Counted from the first letter of the stretch, positions 39,630 to 49,430 are shown. The stretch is DNA of 64,000 nucleotides from Streptococcus mitis SK597 (GCF_000148545.1 NZ_AEDV01000083.1:1-64000); one strand, 5' to 3'. The notes: a model not told the origin generated them from the sequence alone. A program made the numbers and translations.

Positions 39630-40694
39630 ATGACAACATTATTTTCAAAAATCAAAGAAGTAACAGAACTTGCTGCGATCTCAGGTCATGAAGCACCTGT
39701 CCGTGCTTATCTTCGTGAAAAGTTGACACCGCACGTGGATGAAGTGGTGACAGATGGCTTGGGTGGTATTTTCGGGATTAAACATTCAGAAGCTGCGGAT
39801 GCACCACGTGTCTTGGTCGCTTCTCACATGGATGAAGTTGGTTTTATGGTCAGCGAGATTAAGCCAGATGGTACCTTCCGTGTGGTTGAAATTGGTGGTT
39901 GGAATCCTATGGTAGTCAGCAGCCAACGTTTCAAACTCTTGACTCGTGATGGTCATGAAATTCCTGTGATTTCAGGCTCTGTTCCTCCACATTTGACTCG
40001 TGGAAAGGGTGGACCAACCATGCCTGCTATTGCAGATATCGTCTTTGATGGCGGTTTTGCGGACAAGGCTGAGGCAGAAAGCTTTGGTATCCGTCCTGGT
40101 GACACCATCGTACCAGATAGTTCTGCAATCTTGACAGCTAATGAAAAAAATATCATTTCAAAAGCTTGGGATAACCGCTACGGTGTTCTCATGGTGAGCG
40201 AGTTGGCGGAAGCTCTTTCAGGTCAAAAACTTGGCAATGAACTCTATCTGGGTTCTAACGTCCAAGAAGAAGTTGGTCTCCGTGGTGCTCATACTTCCAC
40301 AACCAAGTTTGACCCAGAAGTCTTCCTCGCAGTTGACTGTTCACCAGCAGGTGATGTCTACGGTGGTCAAGGCAAGATTGGAGATGGAACTTTGATTCGT
40401 TTCTACGATCCAGGTCACTTGCTTCTCCCAGGAATGAAAGATTTCCTTTTGACAACTGCTGAAGAAGCTGGTATCAAGTACCAATACTACTGTGGTAAAG
40501 GCGGAACTGACGCTGGCGCAGCTCATCTGAAAAATGGTGGTGTCCCATCTACAACAATCGGTGTTTGCGCTCGTTATATCCATTCTCACCAAACCCTCTA
40601 TGCAATGGATGACTTCTTAGAAGCGCAAGCTTTCTTGCAAGCATTGGTGAAGAAATTGGATCGTTCAACGGTTGATTTGATTAAAAATTATTAA
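39630..40694 (+). CDS. pepA: glutamyl aminopeptidase, M42 family
   Basis: Cytoplasmic metallopeptidase removing N-terminal Glu/Asp, 354 aa. Metal and catalytic residues seen in ASHMDEVGFMV, KAWDNRYGV, QEEVGLRGA (catalytic Glu-Glu), AVDCSPAGD, and YIHSHQ. Supports peptide use together with Ami. Upstream TAAAAT and AGAAGGAAC support the start. Confidence 0.94.
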   Translation: MTTLFSKIKEVTELAAISGHEAPVRAYLREKLTPHVDEVVTDGLGGIFGIKHSEAADAPRVLVASHMDEVGFMVSEIKPDGTFRVVEIGGWNPMVVSSQRFKLLTRDGHEIPVISGSVPPHLTRGKGGPTMPAIADIVFDGGFADKAEAESFGIRPGDTIVPDSSAILTANEKNIISKAWDNRYGVLMVSELAEALSGQKLGNELYLGSNVQEEVGLRGAHTSTTKFDPEVFLAVDCSPAGDVYGGQGKIGDGTLIRFYDPGHLLLPGMKDFLLTTAEEAGIKYQYYCGKGGTDAGAAHLKNGGVPSTTIGVCARYIHSHQTLYAMDDFLEAQAFLQALVKKLDRSTVDLIKNY

Positions 40695-40713
40695 ACTTAA
40701 GGAGGTGGTAGGG

Positions 40714-41010
40714 ATGGTAGAACCAAACCTAGAAAGCCTTGTAACAGATCTTTACAATCATGCTCGACATGATTTGAGTGAAGATTTAGTTGCTGCTCTC
40801 CTAGAGACTGCTAAAAAACTGCCTACTACAAATGAGCAATTGCTGGCAGTTCGTCTCTCAGGACTGGTCAATCGTGAATTGCTCAAGAATCCCAAATATC
40901 CGGCACCTGAGTTGCTCAATTTGGCTCGTTTTATCAAGAGAGAAGAAGCCAAGTACAGAGGAACCGCAGCTTCTGCGCTTATGTATGGGGAGATTTTTAA
41001 AATGCTTTGA
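40714..41010 (+). CDS. bacteriocin immunity protein, enterocin A immunity family
   Basis: 98-aa protein with the four-helix EntA_Immun character: PNLESLVTDLYNHARH, then LLAVRLSGLVNRELL and APELLNLARFIKREE. ATG 40714 is chosen over GTG 40705 because AAGGAGG (40699-40705) overlaps the latter. Such proteins protect against pediocin-like bacteriocins; no bacteriocin gene is nearby. Nineteen nt after pepA, likely co-transcribed. Confidence 0.8.
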   Translation: MVEPNLESLVTDLYNHARHDLSEDLVAALLETAKKLPTTNEQLLAVRLSGLVNRELLKNPKYPAPELLNLARFIKREEAKYRGTAASALMYGEIFKML

Positions 41011-41036
41011 TTCCATTGTGGATCAAAGTATTTTTT
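41005..41036 (+). terminator. terminator after immunity gene
   Basis: CTTTGATTCC / GGATCAAAG with one bulged T, loop ATTGT, then TATTTTTT. The stem includes the stop codon. Confidence 0.85.
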
Positions 41037-41065
41037 ATATGGTAGAAAAGCAATTCTTGGTTAGG

Positions 41066-41098
41066 AAAAGAAAAAAGCCACCCCATTTAGGATAGCTT
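41066..41098 (-). terminator. Na/Pi gene terminator
   Basis: Minus-strand RNA AGCUAUCC pairs with GGGUGGCU using two U-G pairs (they would be C-A mismatches on the other strand), then six T. So it works in the minus direction only. Confidence 0.8.
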
Positions 41099-41106
41099 CT
41101 TGGATA

Positions 41107-42738
41107 TTAGATTTGTTCAGCGATGACCTTTTCAGCTAAATTCATAGCATGGTCTGATACACGAGTGTAGTGGGAAACAATATCGATAAAGTTGACCCCA
41201 GCTTGCGTTGAACACTCGCCCTTGTTGAGGCGTTTGATGTGAGTCTTTCTGAGAACACGTTCCATATTGTTGATTTCTTTATGGCGTTCAATCAGACTTT
41301 GAGCTTTTTCAATATCATTGTTTTCCACGCTATCAAGGGCATCCTTGATAAAGCCAGTGGTTTTTTGATAGATATCAGCCAATTCCTGTAAAGCAGCTTC
41401 AGAGAACTCAACATTTTTACGTTGAAGGTAGTCAGTTAGATTGATTAGCGCTTCTGCGTGGTCCCCAATCCGTTCCAAATCGCGGGATGAATCCAGGATG
41501 TTGGTGAGCACTTCACTTTCTTTCTGGCTAAGAGTTTCGCTTGAAAGGGTAATAAGGTAACGAGTCAATTTTTCATCAATGGTATTGATAGCTTCTTCTG
41601 TCTTGTGTCCTTTTTCAGCAACCTTTTCATTGAGGTCAATGATGTAGTTGTATGAAAGGTCAAAGGCTTTAGAAGCATAATTTCCTAAGTGAAGGAGTTC
41701 TTTTTTCGCATTTCCGAGAGCGATTGATGGAGCTTGTTTAATCAAATGCTCATCAAGATAAAGTGGCTCGTACTTCACAACTTCATCTTCACCAGGGATG
41801 AGCTTGGTTACAAAGTAGGCCAAGGCTCCGATGAATGGAAATTGTACAATGGTGTTACTTACGTTAAAGGCACCGTGAGAGAAGGCGATGGTCATCTCAG
41901 GTGAGAGGTGAAGGAGTGCCTGGAAGTACTCAATCATAGACGTAAATGGGCCTAATAAGATTAAGCAAAGGATAGTCCCTAAAACGTTAAAGGTAACGTG
42001 GGTTGCAGCAACGCGTTTCGCAGAGATATTGGCTCCAGCTGCCGCGATGATAACTGTTAGGGTTGTTCCGATATTATCCCCGAAGAGAACCGGTAGAGAA
42101 CCTTTAAGATCAAGGAATCCACCTGCATAGAGACCTTGCAAAATCCCGATTGTCGCGGAAGAGGCTTGGATGAGAACGGTAATCACTGCACCGGCAAAAA
42201 CTCCCAACACAGGATTTTGTCCCAAGGTTACCATATATTCCTTGAATTGTGGTAAATCTTTAAGAGGGCTCATACCGGCACTGATGAGGTTGAGGGCATA
42301 GAAGATTCCCCCTACACCAAACAGGATGCGCCCGATATTGTTTGCTGTTCTATTTTTGGTAAAGAAGAGGAACATGGTCCCAAGGAAAATCAGGGGTAAA
42401 GCATACTCACCAAGCTTGAAACCGATGATAAAGGAAGTAACTGTGGTTCCGATGTTGGCTCCCATGATAATTCCGATAGCCTGTCTAAGAGTGAGAAGAC
42501 TAGCGCTGACCAGTCCAACCGTGATAACTGTAACCCCTGTACTTGACTGAATCAGGGCAGTCACGACAATTCCGACTAGAACACCTAAAAAGGGATTGCT
42601 AGTGTACTTGTCAATGTAAAAACGAAGGCGATCTCCAGCAGCTTGTTGCAAACCGTCTCCCATGGTCTTGATACTATATAAGAATAGTCCCAGACCACCT
42701 AAAAAGTGAAATAAAATTTCCTGCCAATTAATGGACAT
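41107..42738 (-). CDS. Na/Pi cotransporter family protein with PhoU-like tail
   Basis: 543 aa. N-terminal NptA/YjbB-type transporter with duplicated Na/Pi repeats (ALIQSSTGVTVITVG at about 60-75 and VLIQASSATIGILQG at about 190-205) and about eight membrane segments; C-terminal PhoU-like helical domain (about 345-540). Family members export or import phosphate with Na+. Convergent with the pepA unit and divergent from pgk. Confidence 0.9.
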   Translation of the reverse strand: MSINWQEILFHFLGGLGLFLYSIKTMGDGLQQAAGDRLRFYIDKYTSNPFLGVLVGIVVTALIQSSTGVTVITVGLVSASLLTLRQAIGIIMGANIGTTVTSFIIGFKLGEYALPLIFLGTMFLFFTKNRTANNIGRILFGVGGIFYALNLISAGMSPLKDLPQFKEYMVTLGQNPVLGVFAGAVITVLIQASSATIGILQGLYAGGFLDLKGSLPVLFGDNIGTTLTVIIAAAGANISAKRVAATHVTFNVLGTILCLILLGPFTSMIEYFQALLHLSPEMTIAFSHGAFNVSNTIVQFPFIGALAYFVTKLIPGEDEVVKYEPLYLDEHLIKQAPSIALGNAKKELLHLGNYASKAFDLSYNYIIDLNEKVAEKGHKTEEAINTIDEKLTRYLITLSSETLSQKESEVLTNILDSSRDLERIGDHAEALINLTDYLQRKNVEFSEAALQELADIYQKTTGFIKDALDSVENNDIEKAQSLIERHKEINNMERVLRKTHIKRLNKGECSTQAGVNFIDIVSHYTRVSDHAMNLAEKVIAEQI

Positions 42739-42932
42739 TTCTTTTTCCTCCGAAAAATAATAACGGAATTTCTCCTATTCTATTTTAAAGGATAAAAGTA
42801 AATCTAACAAGTGTTAAGCTAAGATTTTAGAAAGAAAATTCGTTAGAAAAAGTAAAAATAATGCACTCTAGCATGCCACAAAGATTAAATATCGAAAAAT
42901 CTTGTGAAATCTTTCCTTATATTTCCAAAGTG

Positions 42933-42941
42933 TGATATAAT
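42933..42941 (+). promoter_or_regulatory. pgk extended -10 promoter
   Basis: TG-A-TATAAT (TATAAT 42936-42941), 36 nt before the pgk ATG; AAAGGGG ribosome site. Typical strong glycolytic promoter position. Confidence 0.65.
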
Positions 42942-42977
42942 AGTTTCGAATAAAATAAATAAAGGGGTTTTTGTAAC

Positions 42978-44174
42978 ATGGCAAAACTTACTGTTAAAGA
43001 CGTTGACTTGAAAGGTAAAAAAGTCCTCGTTCGTGTTGACTTCAACGTACCATTGAAAGATGGCGTAATCACTAACGACAACCGTATCACAGCAGCTCTT
43101 CCAACTATTAAGTACATCATCGAACAAGGTGGACGTGCAATTCTTTTCTCTCACCTTGGACGTGTGAAAGAAGAAGCTGATAAAGCTGGTAAATCACTTG
43201 CTCCTGTAGCAGCAGACTTGGCTGCTAAATTGGGTCAAGATGTTGTGTTCCCAGGTGTCACTCGTGGTGCTGAATTGGAAGCAGCTATCAACGCTCTTGA
43301 AGATGGACAAGTTCTCTTAGTTGAAAACACTCGTTACGAAGATGTTGACGGCAAGAAAGAATCTAAAAACGATCCTGAACTTGGTAAATACTGGGCATCA
43401 CTTGGAGATGGTATCTTCGTAAACGATGCATTTGGTACAGCTCACCGTGCACACGCATCTAACGTTGGTATCTCAGCAAATGTTGAAAAAGCAGTTGCTG
43501 GTTTCCTTCTTGAAAACGAAATTGCCTACATCCAAGAAGCCGTTGAAACTCCAGAACGTCCATTCGTGGCTATCCTTGGTGGTTCAAAAGTTTCAGACAA
43601 GATCGGTGTTATCGAAAACTTGCTTGAAAAAGCTGATAAAGTCCTTATCGGTGGCGGGATGACTTACACATTCTACAAAGCACAAGGTATCGAAATCGGT
43701 AACTCACTTGTAGAAGAAGACAAATTGGATGTTGCGAAAGCTCTTCTTGAAAAAGCAAACGGTAAATTGATCTTGCCAGTTGACTCAAAAGAAGCTAACG
43801 CATTTGCTGGTTACACTGAAGTGCGTGACACTGAAGGTGAAGCAGTTTCTGAAGGCTTCCTTGGTCTTGACATCGGTCCAAAATCTATCGCTAAATTTGA
43901 CGAAGCTTTGACTGGCGCTAAAACAGTTGTATGGAACGGACCTATGGGTGTATTTGAAAACCCAGACTTCCAAGCTGGTACAATCGGTGTGATGGACGCT
44001 ATCGTGAAACAACCAGGAGTTAAATCAATCATCGGTGGTGGTGACTCAGCTGCCGCAGCGATTAACCTTGGCCGTGCAGACAAGTTCTCATGGATTAGTA
44101 CGGGCGGAGGCGCTTCAATGGAACTTCTCGAAGGTAAAGTATTGCCAGGACTAGCAGCCTTGACAGAAAAATAA
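42978..44174 (+). CDS. pgk: phosphoglycerate kinase
   Basis: Glycolytic enzyme: 1,3-bisphosphoglycerate + ADP gives 3-phosphoglycerate + ATP. 398 aa. Seen: [14 protein letters not shown] signature (about 16-29), FSHLGR substrate loop, [15 protein letters not shown], and C-terminal [10 protein letters not shown] nucleotide-binding loop. Codon use is strongly biased, as expected for a highly expressed gene. Single gene with terminator. Confidence 0.98.
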   Translation: MAKLTVKDVDLKGKKVLVRVDFNVPLKDGVITNDNRITAALPTIKYIIEQGGRAILFSHLGRVKEEADKAGKSLAPVAADLAAKLGQDVVFPGVTRGAELEAAINALEDGQVLLVENTRYEDVDGKKESKNDPELGKYWASLGDGIFVNDAFGTAHRAHASNVGISANVEKAVAGFLLENEIAYIQEAVETPERPFVAILGGSKVSDKIGVIENLLEKADKVLIGGGMTYTFYKAQGIEIGNSLVEEDKLDVAKALLEKANGKLILPVDSKEANAFAGYTEVRDTEGEAVSEGFLGLDIGPKSIAKFDEALTGAKTVVWNGPMGVFENPDFQAGTIGVMDAIVKQPGVKSIIGGGDSAAAAINLGRADKFSWISTGGGASMELLEGKVLPGLAALTEK

Positions 44175-44191
44175 GATTAACTAAATGAATC

Positions 44192-44228
44192 AAAGAAGAG
44201 AGGGATGAAAGTTCCTCTTTTCTTTTAC
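44192..44228 (+). terminator. pgk terminator
   Basis: AAAGAAGAGAGG (44192-44203) with CCTCTTTTCTTT (44214-44225), loop GATGAAAGTT, T-rich tail. Confidence 0.85.
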
Positions 44229-44309
44229 TTAAAATAAAAACGCTTCCTCTCAACTATTACTCATAAAAATCACCGATTTATGATAAAATGGAAATAGAAA
44301 GTTGAGATT

Positions 44310-44837
44310 ATGAGTTATTTTAAAAAATATAAATTCGATAAATCCCAGTTCAAACTTGGTATGCGAACCTTTAAAACAGGTATTGCTGTTTTTCTAGTTC
44401 TCTTGATTTTTGGTTTTTTTGGTTGGAAAGGTCTTCAAATCGGTGCTTTGACAGCTGTTTTTAGCCTGAGGGAGAGTTTTGATAAGAGTGTCCATTTTGG
44501 GACTTCGCGTATTCTAGGAAATAGTATCGGTGGCCTCTATGCCCTGGTTTTCTTCCTAATAAATAGTTTTTTCCACGAAGCTTTTTGGGTGACCTTGGTT
44601 GTTGTTCCCATTTGCACCATGTTAACCATTATGACAAATGTAGCCATGAATAACAAAGCAGGAGTTATTGGTGGTGTAGCGGCTATGTTAATTATTACCT
44701 TATCTATTCCGAGTGGAGAGACAATTTTGTACGTATTTGCGCGTGTATCAGAAACTTTCATGGGAGTTTTTGTCGCAATTCTCGTAAATTACGATATTGA
44801 TCGTATTCGGCTCTTTTTAGAGAAAAAAGAAAAATAA
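44310..44837 (+). CDS. ArAE_1/FUSC-like membrane protein (aromatic acid exporter family)
   Basis: 175-aa membrane protein with four to five hydrophobic segments and the start LGMRTFKTGIAVFLVLLIFG typical of aromatic acid exporter family 1, truncated before the cytoplasmic domain found in longer members. A conserved gene upstream of glnRA in mitis streptococci as I recall. Substrate unknown. Confidence 0.8.
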   Translation: MSYFKKYKFDKSQFKLGMRTFKTGIAVFLVLLIFGFFGWKGLQIGALTAVFSLRESFDKSVHFGTSRILGNSIGGLYALVFFLINSFFHEAFWVTLVVVPICTMLTIMTNVAMNNKAGVIGGVAAMLIITLSIPSGETILYVFARVSETFMGVFVAILVNYDIDRIRLFLEKKEK

Positions 44838-44854
44838 TGTTATATTTTATAACA
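44838..44854 (+). promoter_or_regulatory. GlnR operator
   Basis: TGTTATATTTTATAACA matches the GlnR/TnrA consensus TGTNAN7TNACA exactly. It lies 8 bp upstream of the -35 of the glnRA promoter, so GlnR bound here would control its own operon. Confidence 0.9.
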
Positions 44855-44861
44855 TTATCAA

Positions 44862-44890
44862 TTGACGTTTGTCTTTTTTTAGACTATAAT
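44862..44890 (+). promoter_or_regulatory. glnRA promoter
   Basis: -35 TTGACG (44862-44867), 17-nt spacer, -10 TATAAT (44885-44890). Confidence 0.85.
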
Positions 44891-44913
44891 AGACAGAAAG
44901 AAGGAAATTGTAA

Positions 44914-45270
44914 ATGAAGGAAAAAGAATTTCGCCGAAATATGGCTGTTTTTCCTATCGGCAGTGTTATGAAGTTGACCGATCTATCGGCGCGTCAGATT
45001 CGTTATTATGAAGATCAAGAGTTGATTAAGCCTGATCGAAACGAAGGAAACCGTCGCATGTATTCCTTGAATGACATGGATCGTCTACTTGAAATCAAAG
45101 ATTATATTTCTGAAGGTTATAATATCGCTGCCATTAAGAAAAAATATGCTGAACGTGAAGCGAAATCCAAGAAAGCGGTGAGTCAGACTGAGGTGCGTCG
45201 TGCACTTCACAATGAACTCCTCCAACAGGGTCGCTTTGCTTCAGTACGGTCACCTTTTGGTCGCGGTTAG
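44914..45270 (+). CDS. glnR: glutamine synthetase repressor GlnR
   Basis: MerR-family nitrogen regulator, 118 aa. Seen: N-terminal MerR helix-turn-helix MKLTDLSARQIRYYEDQELI (about 16-35), coiled dimerisation helix, C-terminal region that senses feedback-inhibited glutamine synthetase in the family. Represses glnRA and glutamine-uptake genes. Thirty-six nt before glnA. Confidence 0.95.
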   Translation: MKEKEFRRNMAVFPIGSVMKLTDLSARQIRYYEDQELIKPDRNEGNRRMYSLNDMDRLLEIKDYISEGYNIAAIKKKYAEREAKSKKAVSQTEVRRALHNELLQQGRFASVRSPFGRG

Positions 45271-45306
45271 GCAACCGCAAGTAGTCATACATTAAGGAGA
45301 AAACTC

Positions 45307-46653
45307 ATGCCAATCACAGCTGCAGATATTCGTCGTGAAGTCGAGGAAAAAAATGTTACCTTTATCCGTCTCATGTTCTCAGATATTTTGGGAACCATGA
45401 AAAACGTCGAAATTCCTGCTACAGATGAACAGTTAGATAAAGTCTTGTCAAACAAGGCTATGTTTGATGGATCTTCTATTGAAGGTTTTGTACGTATCAA
45501 TGAGTCGGATATGTACTTGTACCCTGACTTGGATACATGGACAGTCTTCCCGTGGGGAGATGAAAATGGAAGTGTTGCAGGTTTGATCTGTGATGTCTAT
45601 ACAACAGAAGGAGAACCCTTTGCAGGTGACCCTCGTGGCAATTTGAAACGTGCTCTTCGTCACATGGAAGAAGTGGGATTCAAATCCTTCAACCTTGGTC
45701 CAGAACCAGAATTCTTCCTATTCAAACTTGATGAAAATGGAGATCCAACGCTTGAAGTGAATGACAAGGGTGGCTACTTTGATTTGGCACCTACGGATCT
45801 TGCGGACAACACACGTCGTGAGATTGTCAATGTCTTGACCAAAATGGGATTTGAAGTAGAAGCGAGTCACCACGAGGTTGCGGTTGGACAACATGAGATT
45901 GACTTCAAGTATGATGAAGTTCTACATGCCTGTGATAAGATTCAAATCTTTAAACTTGTTGTTAAAACCATTGCTCGTAAACACGGACTTTACGCAACCT
46001 TTATGGCTAAACCAAAATTTGGTATTGCCGGATCAGGTATGCACTGTAATATGTCCTTGTTTGATGCAGAAGGAAACAATGCCTTCTTTGATCCAAATGA
46101 TCCAAAAGGAATGCAGTTGTCAGAAACTGCCTACCATTTCCTTGGCGGTTTGATCAAACATGCCTACAACTATACTGCCATCATGAACCCAACGGTTAAC
46201 TCATACAAACGTTTGGTTCCAGGTTATGAAGCGCCTGTTTACATTGCTTGGGCTGGTCGTAACCGTTCGCCACTTGTGCGCGTGCCTGCTTCACGTGGTA
46301 TGGGAACTCGTCTTGAGTTGCGTTCAGTGGATCCAATGGCTAACCCATATATCGCTATGGCAGTTCTTTTGGAAGTTGGTTTGCATGGTATTGAAAATAA
46401 AATCGAAGCACCAGTTCCTATCGAAGAAAATATCTACATCATGACAGCAGAAGAGCGCAAGGAAGCTGGTATTACAGATCTTCCATCAACTCTTCACAAC
46501 GCTTTGAAAGCTTTGACAGAAGATGAGGTTGTCAGAGCGGCTCTTGGAGAACATATCTATACTAGTTTCCTTGAAGCCAAACGAATCGAATGGGCAAGTT
46601 ATGCAACCTTCGTTTCACAATGGGAAATTGATAATTATTTAGACCTTTACTAA
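45307..46653 (+). CDS. glnA: glutamine synthetase type I
   Basis: Glutamate + NH3 + ATP gives glutamine. 448 aa, GSI-alpha size without the adenylylation-region insertion. Seen: [19 protein letters not shown], metal ligands in [11 protein letters not shown] and [14 protein letters not shown] loop [11 protein letters not shown], and [13 protein letters not shown]. Second gene of glnRA. Confidence 0.97.
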   Translation: MPITAADIRREVEEKNVTFIRLMFSDILGTMKNVEIPATDEQLDKVLSNKAMFDGSSIEGFVRINESDMYLYPDLDTWTVFPWGDENGSVAGLICDVYTTEGEPFAGDPRGNLKRALRHMEEVGFKSFNLGPEPEFFLFKLDENGDPTLEVNDKGGYFDLAPTDLADNTRREIVNVLTKMGFEVEASHHEVAVGQHEIDFKYDEVLHACDKIQIFKLVVKTIARKHGLYATFMAKPKFGIAGSGMHCNMSLFDAEGNNAFFDPNDPKGMQLSETAYHFLGGLIKHAYNYTAIMNPTVNSYKRLVPGYEAPVYIAWAGRNRSPLVRVPASRGMGTRLELRSVDPMANPYIAMAVLLEVGLHGIENKIEAPVPIEENIYIMTAEERKEAGITDLPSTLHNALKALTEDEVVRAALGEHIYTSFLEAKRIEWASYATFVSQWEIDNYLDLY

Positions 46654-46662
46654 TATAGAAGA

Positions 46663-46690
46663 AAGATTGCCTGAGGGCGGTCTTTTTTCT
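46663..46690 (+). terminator. glnRA terminator
   Basis: AAGATTGCC (46663-46671), loop TGAG, GGCGGTCTT (46676-46684) with two G-U pairs, then TTTTTT. Confidence 0.88.
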
Positions 46691-46702
46691 TGTGTTTTAT
46701 AT

Positions 46703-46741
46703 CGAGGTGTGATATATTTTATATAACGAAGTGCGATATAT
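46703..46741 (+). promoter_or_regulatory. direct repeat, probable PadR operator/promoter region
   Basis: CGAGGTGTGATATAT (46703-46717) and CGAAGTGCGATATAT (46727-46741) are 13/15 identical, 24 bp apart; ATATCG (46700-46705) and CGATAT (46734-46739) also form an inverted pair around the same stretch. Placed just upstream of the PadR gene, as for autoregulated PadR promoters. Confidence 0.55.
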
Positions 46742-46766
46742 CGAACTGGATAGGAGGTGGCTATAA

Positions 46767-47087
46767 ATGGAATTAACGGATAAGATTCGTCGGGTCTATC
46801 TTCCGATGACGGAAACGGGTTTTTATATCTTGTTCTGTCTGCAAAAGGAAAGTCATGGGTACAGTATTACGCAAAAGGTCAAGGAGATGACAGATTCGCA
46901 AGTTTCGATTAGTCCTGGGACTATGTATGGAACCTTGTCAAAGATGGAAAAGGATGGTTTGATTTCCTTTGTCCGCGAAGAGGAAAAACGGAAAATCTAT
47001 CAGATTACAGACTTGGGACGAAAAGTTTTGGAGATTGAATTGAAGCGTATTGAGCGCCTCTACAGAAATAGTCGGGAGGAAGGATGA
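46767..47087 (+). CDS. PadR-family transcriptional regulator
   Basis: 106-aa PadR winged-helix repressor: TGFYILFCLQKESHGYSITQKVKEM, then ISPGTMYGTLSKMEKDGLI, the recognition helix region, and a short C-terminal dimerisation helix. AGGAGG ribosome site. It overlaps the following membrane protein gene, forming a regulator plus DUF2812 unit. Such PadR proteins usually respond to membrane or drug stress; ligand unknown. Confidence 0.9.
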   Translation: MELTDKIRRVYLPMTETGFYILFCLQKESHGYSITQKVKEMTDSQVSISPGTMYGTLSKMEKDGLISFVREEEKRKIYQITDLGRKVLEIELKRIERLYRNSREEG

Positions 47088-47662
47088 TGGAAAAGAAAAT
47101 TGTTTATCGAATTTTTACAATTGCGGATTATGATAGAGAGGCTCTGTACTTTAGAGAAATGCATGCTAAGGGCTGGAAACTTAGAAAAGTAAGCTATTCT
47201 ATCTTATTGTTTGCAGTTAAGTATACCTTTGAAAAGTGTCACCCTGAGCAAGTGTCTTATCAGTTGGATTTTTACCCAATGGAAAAATCAGAGAGAGTCT
47301 CCTATTTACAATTATTTAAAGACTGTGGCTGGGAGCATATTACAGACTTTAATGGGTTTTCCTACTTTAGAAAGCTTCATTCTGGAATTGAGTCAGATGC
47401 CGAGTTTGAAATTTATAATGACGCGGTCGGGAAGTTAGCTATGGTTAAACGGATTTTAACGAGGCGGATGCTTCCTATTTTGCTTCTCTTTTTAGCTCTA
47501 CTACCGGTTTTCTCAAAGTTTGTCAGTGGAAGTAGTTCTTTCAGTTGGGAAGTATTTTTGATTTTCATAATAGATTGGGTTTTATTGATAGTTTTTGCGA
47601 TTCAGATTTCTTATATTTTTTGGAGATTGTTTCAAAAGTGGAAAGAATTATCTGATAAATAA
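47087..47662 (+). CDS. DUF2812 membrane protein (first copy)
   Basis: 191 aa from ATG 47087 (GGAGG seven bases upstream; ATG 47084 also possible). N-terminal DUF2812 domain with RIFTIADYDREALYFREMHAKGWKL, central soluble part with FKDCGWEHI and GFSYFRK, then two membrane segments (about 130-147 and 157-177). DUF2812 proteins commonly follow PadR regulators; function unknown. Paralogue of the next gene. Confidence 0.82.
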   Translation: MEKKIVYRIFTIADYDREALYFREMHAKGWKLRKVSYSILLFAVKYTFEKCHPEQVSYQLDFYPMEKSERVSYLQLFKDCGWEHITDFNGFSYFRKLHSGIESDAEFEIYNDAVGKLAMVKRILTRRMLPILLLFLALLPVFSKFVSGSSSFSWEVFLIFIIDWVLLIVFAIQISYIFWRLFQKWKELSDK

Positions 47663-47696
47663 CGCCAGGCATGTTTTCTAATTTTGGGGTAAGACA

Positions 47697-48209
47697 ATGA
47701 ATAGCAGAGTAGAATTTCGGATTTTCACCATTGTTGATTTGGACAAGGAAGAAGAATATTTACATGAGATGCATTTGAAAGGTTGGAGGTATAGAACGAG
47801 TCGTTTTGGTTTGTTCTATTTTGACAAATGTCAACCAGACGATGTCATCTACTGTATCTATGATTCTAGATTTCTTAAAAAATATAAGCATGAACTGCAA
47901 GATTTTAGAGATAGAGGTTGGGAATTGATAGGAGCAGGTTCTTGTTCGATTCTTCGTAAATCGTCTTCTAATTTACTTCCAGAGGATCAAGTCTATATGA
48001 GTAAGGGGCTCAGATGGGAAGTTATGCGATATAGACTTCGTTCATGTACGGCTGCTTTCTCAGGTGGTCTTGTTATTTGTATGAGTTCGTTTAGAGAAGA
48101 TCTTTCTATGTCTTTCTTTATTATTTTTGTTTTATATGCTTCTCTGATTTCTTATCTAATTCATGGTTTTTTCAGACTTAAAAGGAAATACCAAGTATAT
48201 GGAAGGTAG
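47697..48209 (+). CDS. DUF2812 membrane protein (second copy)
   Basis: 170 aa, same layout as the preceding gene: RIFTIVDLDKEEEYLHEMHLKGWRY, FDKCQPDDVIYCIYD, FRDRGWELI, then two membrane segments near the C-terminus. Divergent tandem duplicate; 34-nt gap. No terminator seen before the CIRCE region. Confidence 0.8.
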   Translation: MNSRVEFRIFTIVDLDKEEEYLHEMHLKGWRYRTSRFGLFYFDKCQPDDVIYCIYDSRFLKKYKHELQDFRDRGWELIGAGSCSILRKSSSNLLPEDQVYMSKGLRWEVMRYRLRSCTAAFSGGLVICMSSFREDLSMSFFIIFVLYASLISYLIHGFFRLKRKYQVYGR

Positions 48210-48233
48210 GATTCTAGGTCTTTAGACTGATTT

Positions 48234-48260
48234 TTAGCACTCTTGTTAAAAGAGTGCTAA
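48234..48260 (+). promoter_or_regulatory. CIRCE element 1
   Basis: Perfect consensus: TTAGCACTC (48234-48242), 9-bp spacer, GAGTGCTAA (48252-48260). HrcA binding site upstream of the -35. Confidence 0.97.
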
Positions 48261-48277
48261 TTTTTTGAGTTTTTGTC

Positions 48278-48305
48278 TTGACATTCTCTTTTAAGGGTGT
48301 ATAAT
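48278..48305 (+). promoter_or_regulatory. hrcA-grpE-dnaK promoter
   Basis: -35 TTGACA (48278-48283), 16-nt spacer, -10 TATAAT (48300-48305), flanked by the two CIRCE elements. Confidence 0.9.
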
Positions 48306-48316
48306 AGAATCATAAG

Positions 48317-48343
48317 TTAGCACTTGAGTGTATCGAGTGCTAA
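48317..48343 (+). promoter_or_regulatory. CIRCE element 2
   Basis: TTAGCACTT (48317-48325), 9-bp spacer, GAGTGCTAA (48335-48343); one mismatch from the consensus. Lies in the 5' leader just after the predicted start. Confidence 0.95.
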
Positions 48344-48369
48344 TCGATCAGACAGAGAGGAGTGATGAG

Positions 48370-49404
48370 GTGGTTACAGAGCGTCAGCAGGATATTTTAA
48401 ATCTGATTATTGACATCTTTACCAAAACGCACGAACCTGTCGGATCCAAAGCCTTGCAAGAGTCTATTAACTCTAGCAGTGCAACCATTCGTAATGACAT
48501 GGCGGCTTTAGAAAAGCAAGGGTTGCTTGAGAAGGCTCATACTTCAAGCGGTCGGATGCCAAGTGTTGCTGGTTTTCAGTACTATGTAAAACACTCACTG
48601 GATTTTGACCGACTGGCTGAAAATGAGGTATATGAGATTGTCAAAGCCTTTGATCAGGAATTCTTCAAATTGGAGGATATTCTGCAAGAGGCTGCTAATC
48701 TACTAACAGACTTGAGTGGCTGTACAGTAGTGGCGCTGGATGTTGAGCCCAGCAGGCAACGTTTGACAGCTTTTGATATCGTTGTTTTGGGGCAACATAC
48801 AGCCTTGGCAGTATTTACCCTAGACGAGTCGCGAACGGTTACCAGTCAGTTTCTGATTCCAAGGAACTTCTTGCAGGAGGATTTGCTGAAACTGAAGAGC
48901 ATCATTCAGGAACGTTTCCTCGGACACACCGTTCTAGATATTCACTACAAGATTCGGACAGAGATTCCGCAGATTATCCAGCGTTACTTTACAACAACGG
49001 ACAATGTTATCGATCTCTTTGAACATATCTTTAAGGAAATGTTCAACGAAAACATTGTGGTGGCGGGCAAGGTCAATCTCTTGAATTTTGCCAATCTAGC
49101 AGCCTATCAGTTCTTTGATCAGCCACAAAAGGTGGCCTTGGAGATTCGTGAGGGTCTGCATGAAGATCAGATGCAAAATGTCCGTGTTGCGGACAGTCAG
49201 GAATCCTGTCTAGCTGACCTAGCGGTGATTAGTAGTAAATTTCTCATTCCTTATCGGGGAGTTGGAATTCTAGCCATTATCGGCCCCGTCAATCTGGATT
49301 ATCAGCAAATAATCAATCAAGTCAATGTGGTCAACCGTGTTTTGACCATGAAGTTGACAGATTTTTACCGCTACCTCAGCAGTAATCATTACGAAGTACA
49401 TTAA
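48370..49404 (+). CDS. hrcA: heat-inducible transcription repressor HrcA
   Basis: 344 aa from GTG 48370 (GAGGAG seven bases upstream); the upstream in-frame GTG at 48328 lies inside CIRCE 2 and is rejected. Seen: N-terminal winged helix ([46 protein letters not shown]), GAF-like middle and C-terminal dimerisation part. It represses the operon by binding CIRCE and is kept active by chaperonin. Confidence 0.95.
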   Translation: MVTERQQDILNLIIDIFTKTHEPVGSKALQESINSSSATIRNDMAALEKQGLLEKAHTSSGRMPSVAGFQYYVKHSLDFDRLAENEVYEIVKAFDQEFFKLEDILQEAANLLTDLSGCTVVALDVEPSRQRLTAFDIVVLGQHTALAVFTLDESRTVTSQFLIPRNFLQEDLLKLKSIIQERFLGHTVLDIHYKIRTEIPQIIQRYFTTTDNVIDLFEHIFKEMFNENIVVAGKVNLLNFANLAAYQFFDQPQKVALEIREGLHEDQMQNVRVADSQESCLADLAVISSKFLIPYRGVGILAIIGPVNLDYQQIINQVNVVNRVLTMKLTDFYRYLSSNHYEVH

Positions 49405-49430
49405 GATTGAAATCATTAAAGGAGGCGAAA

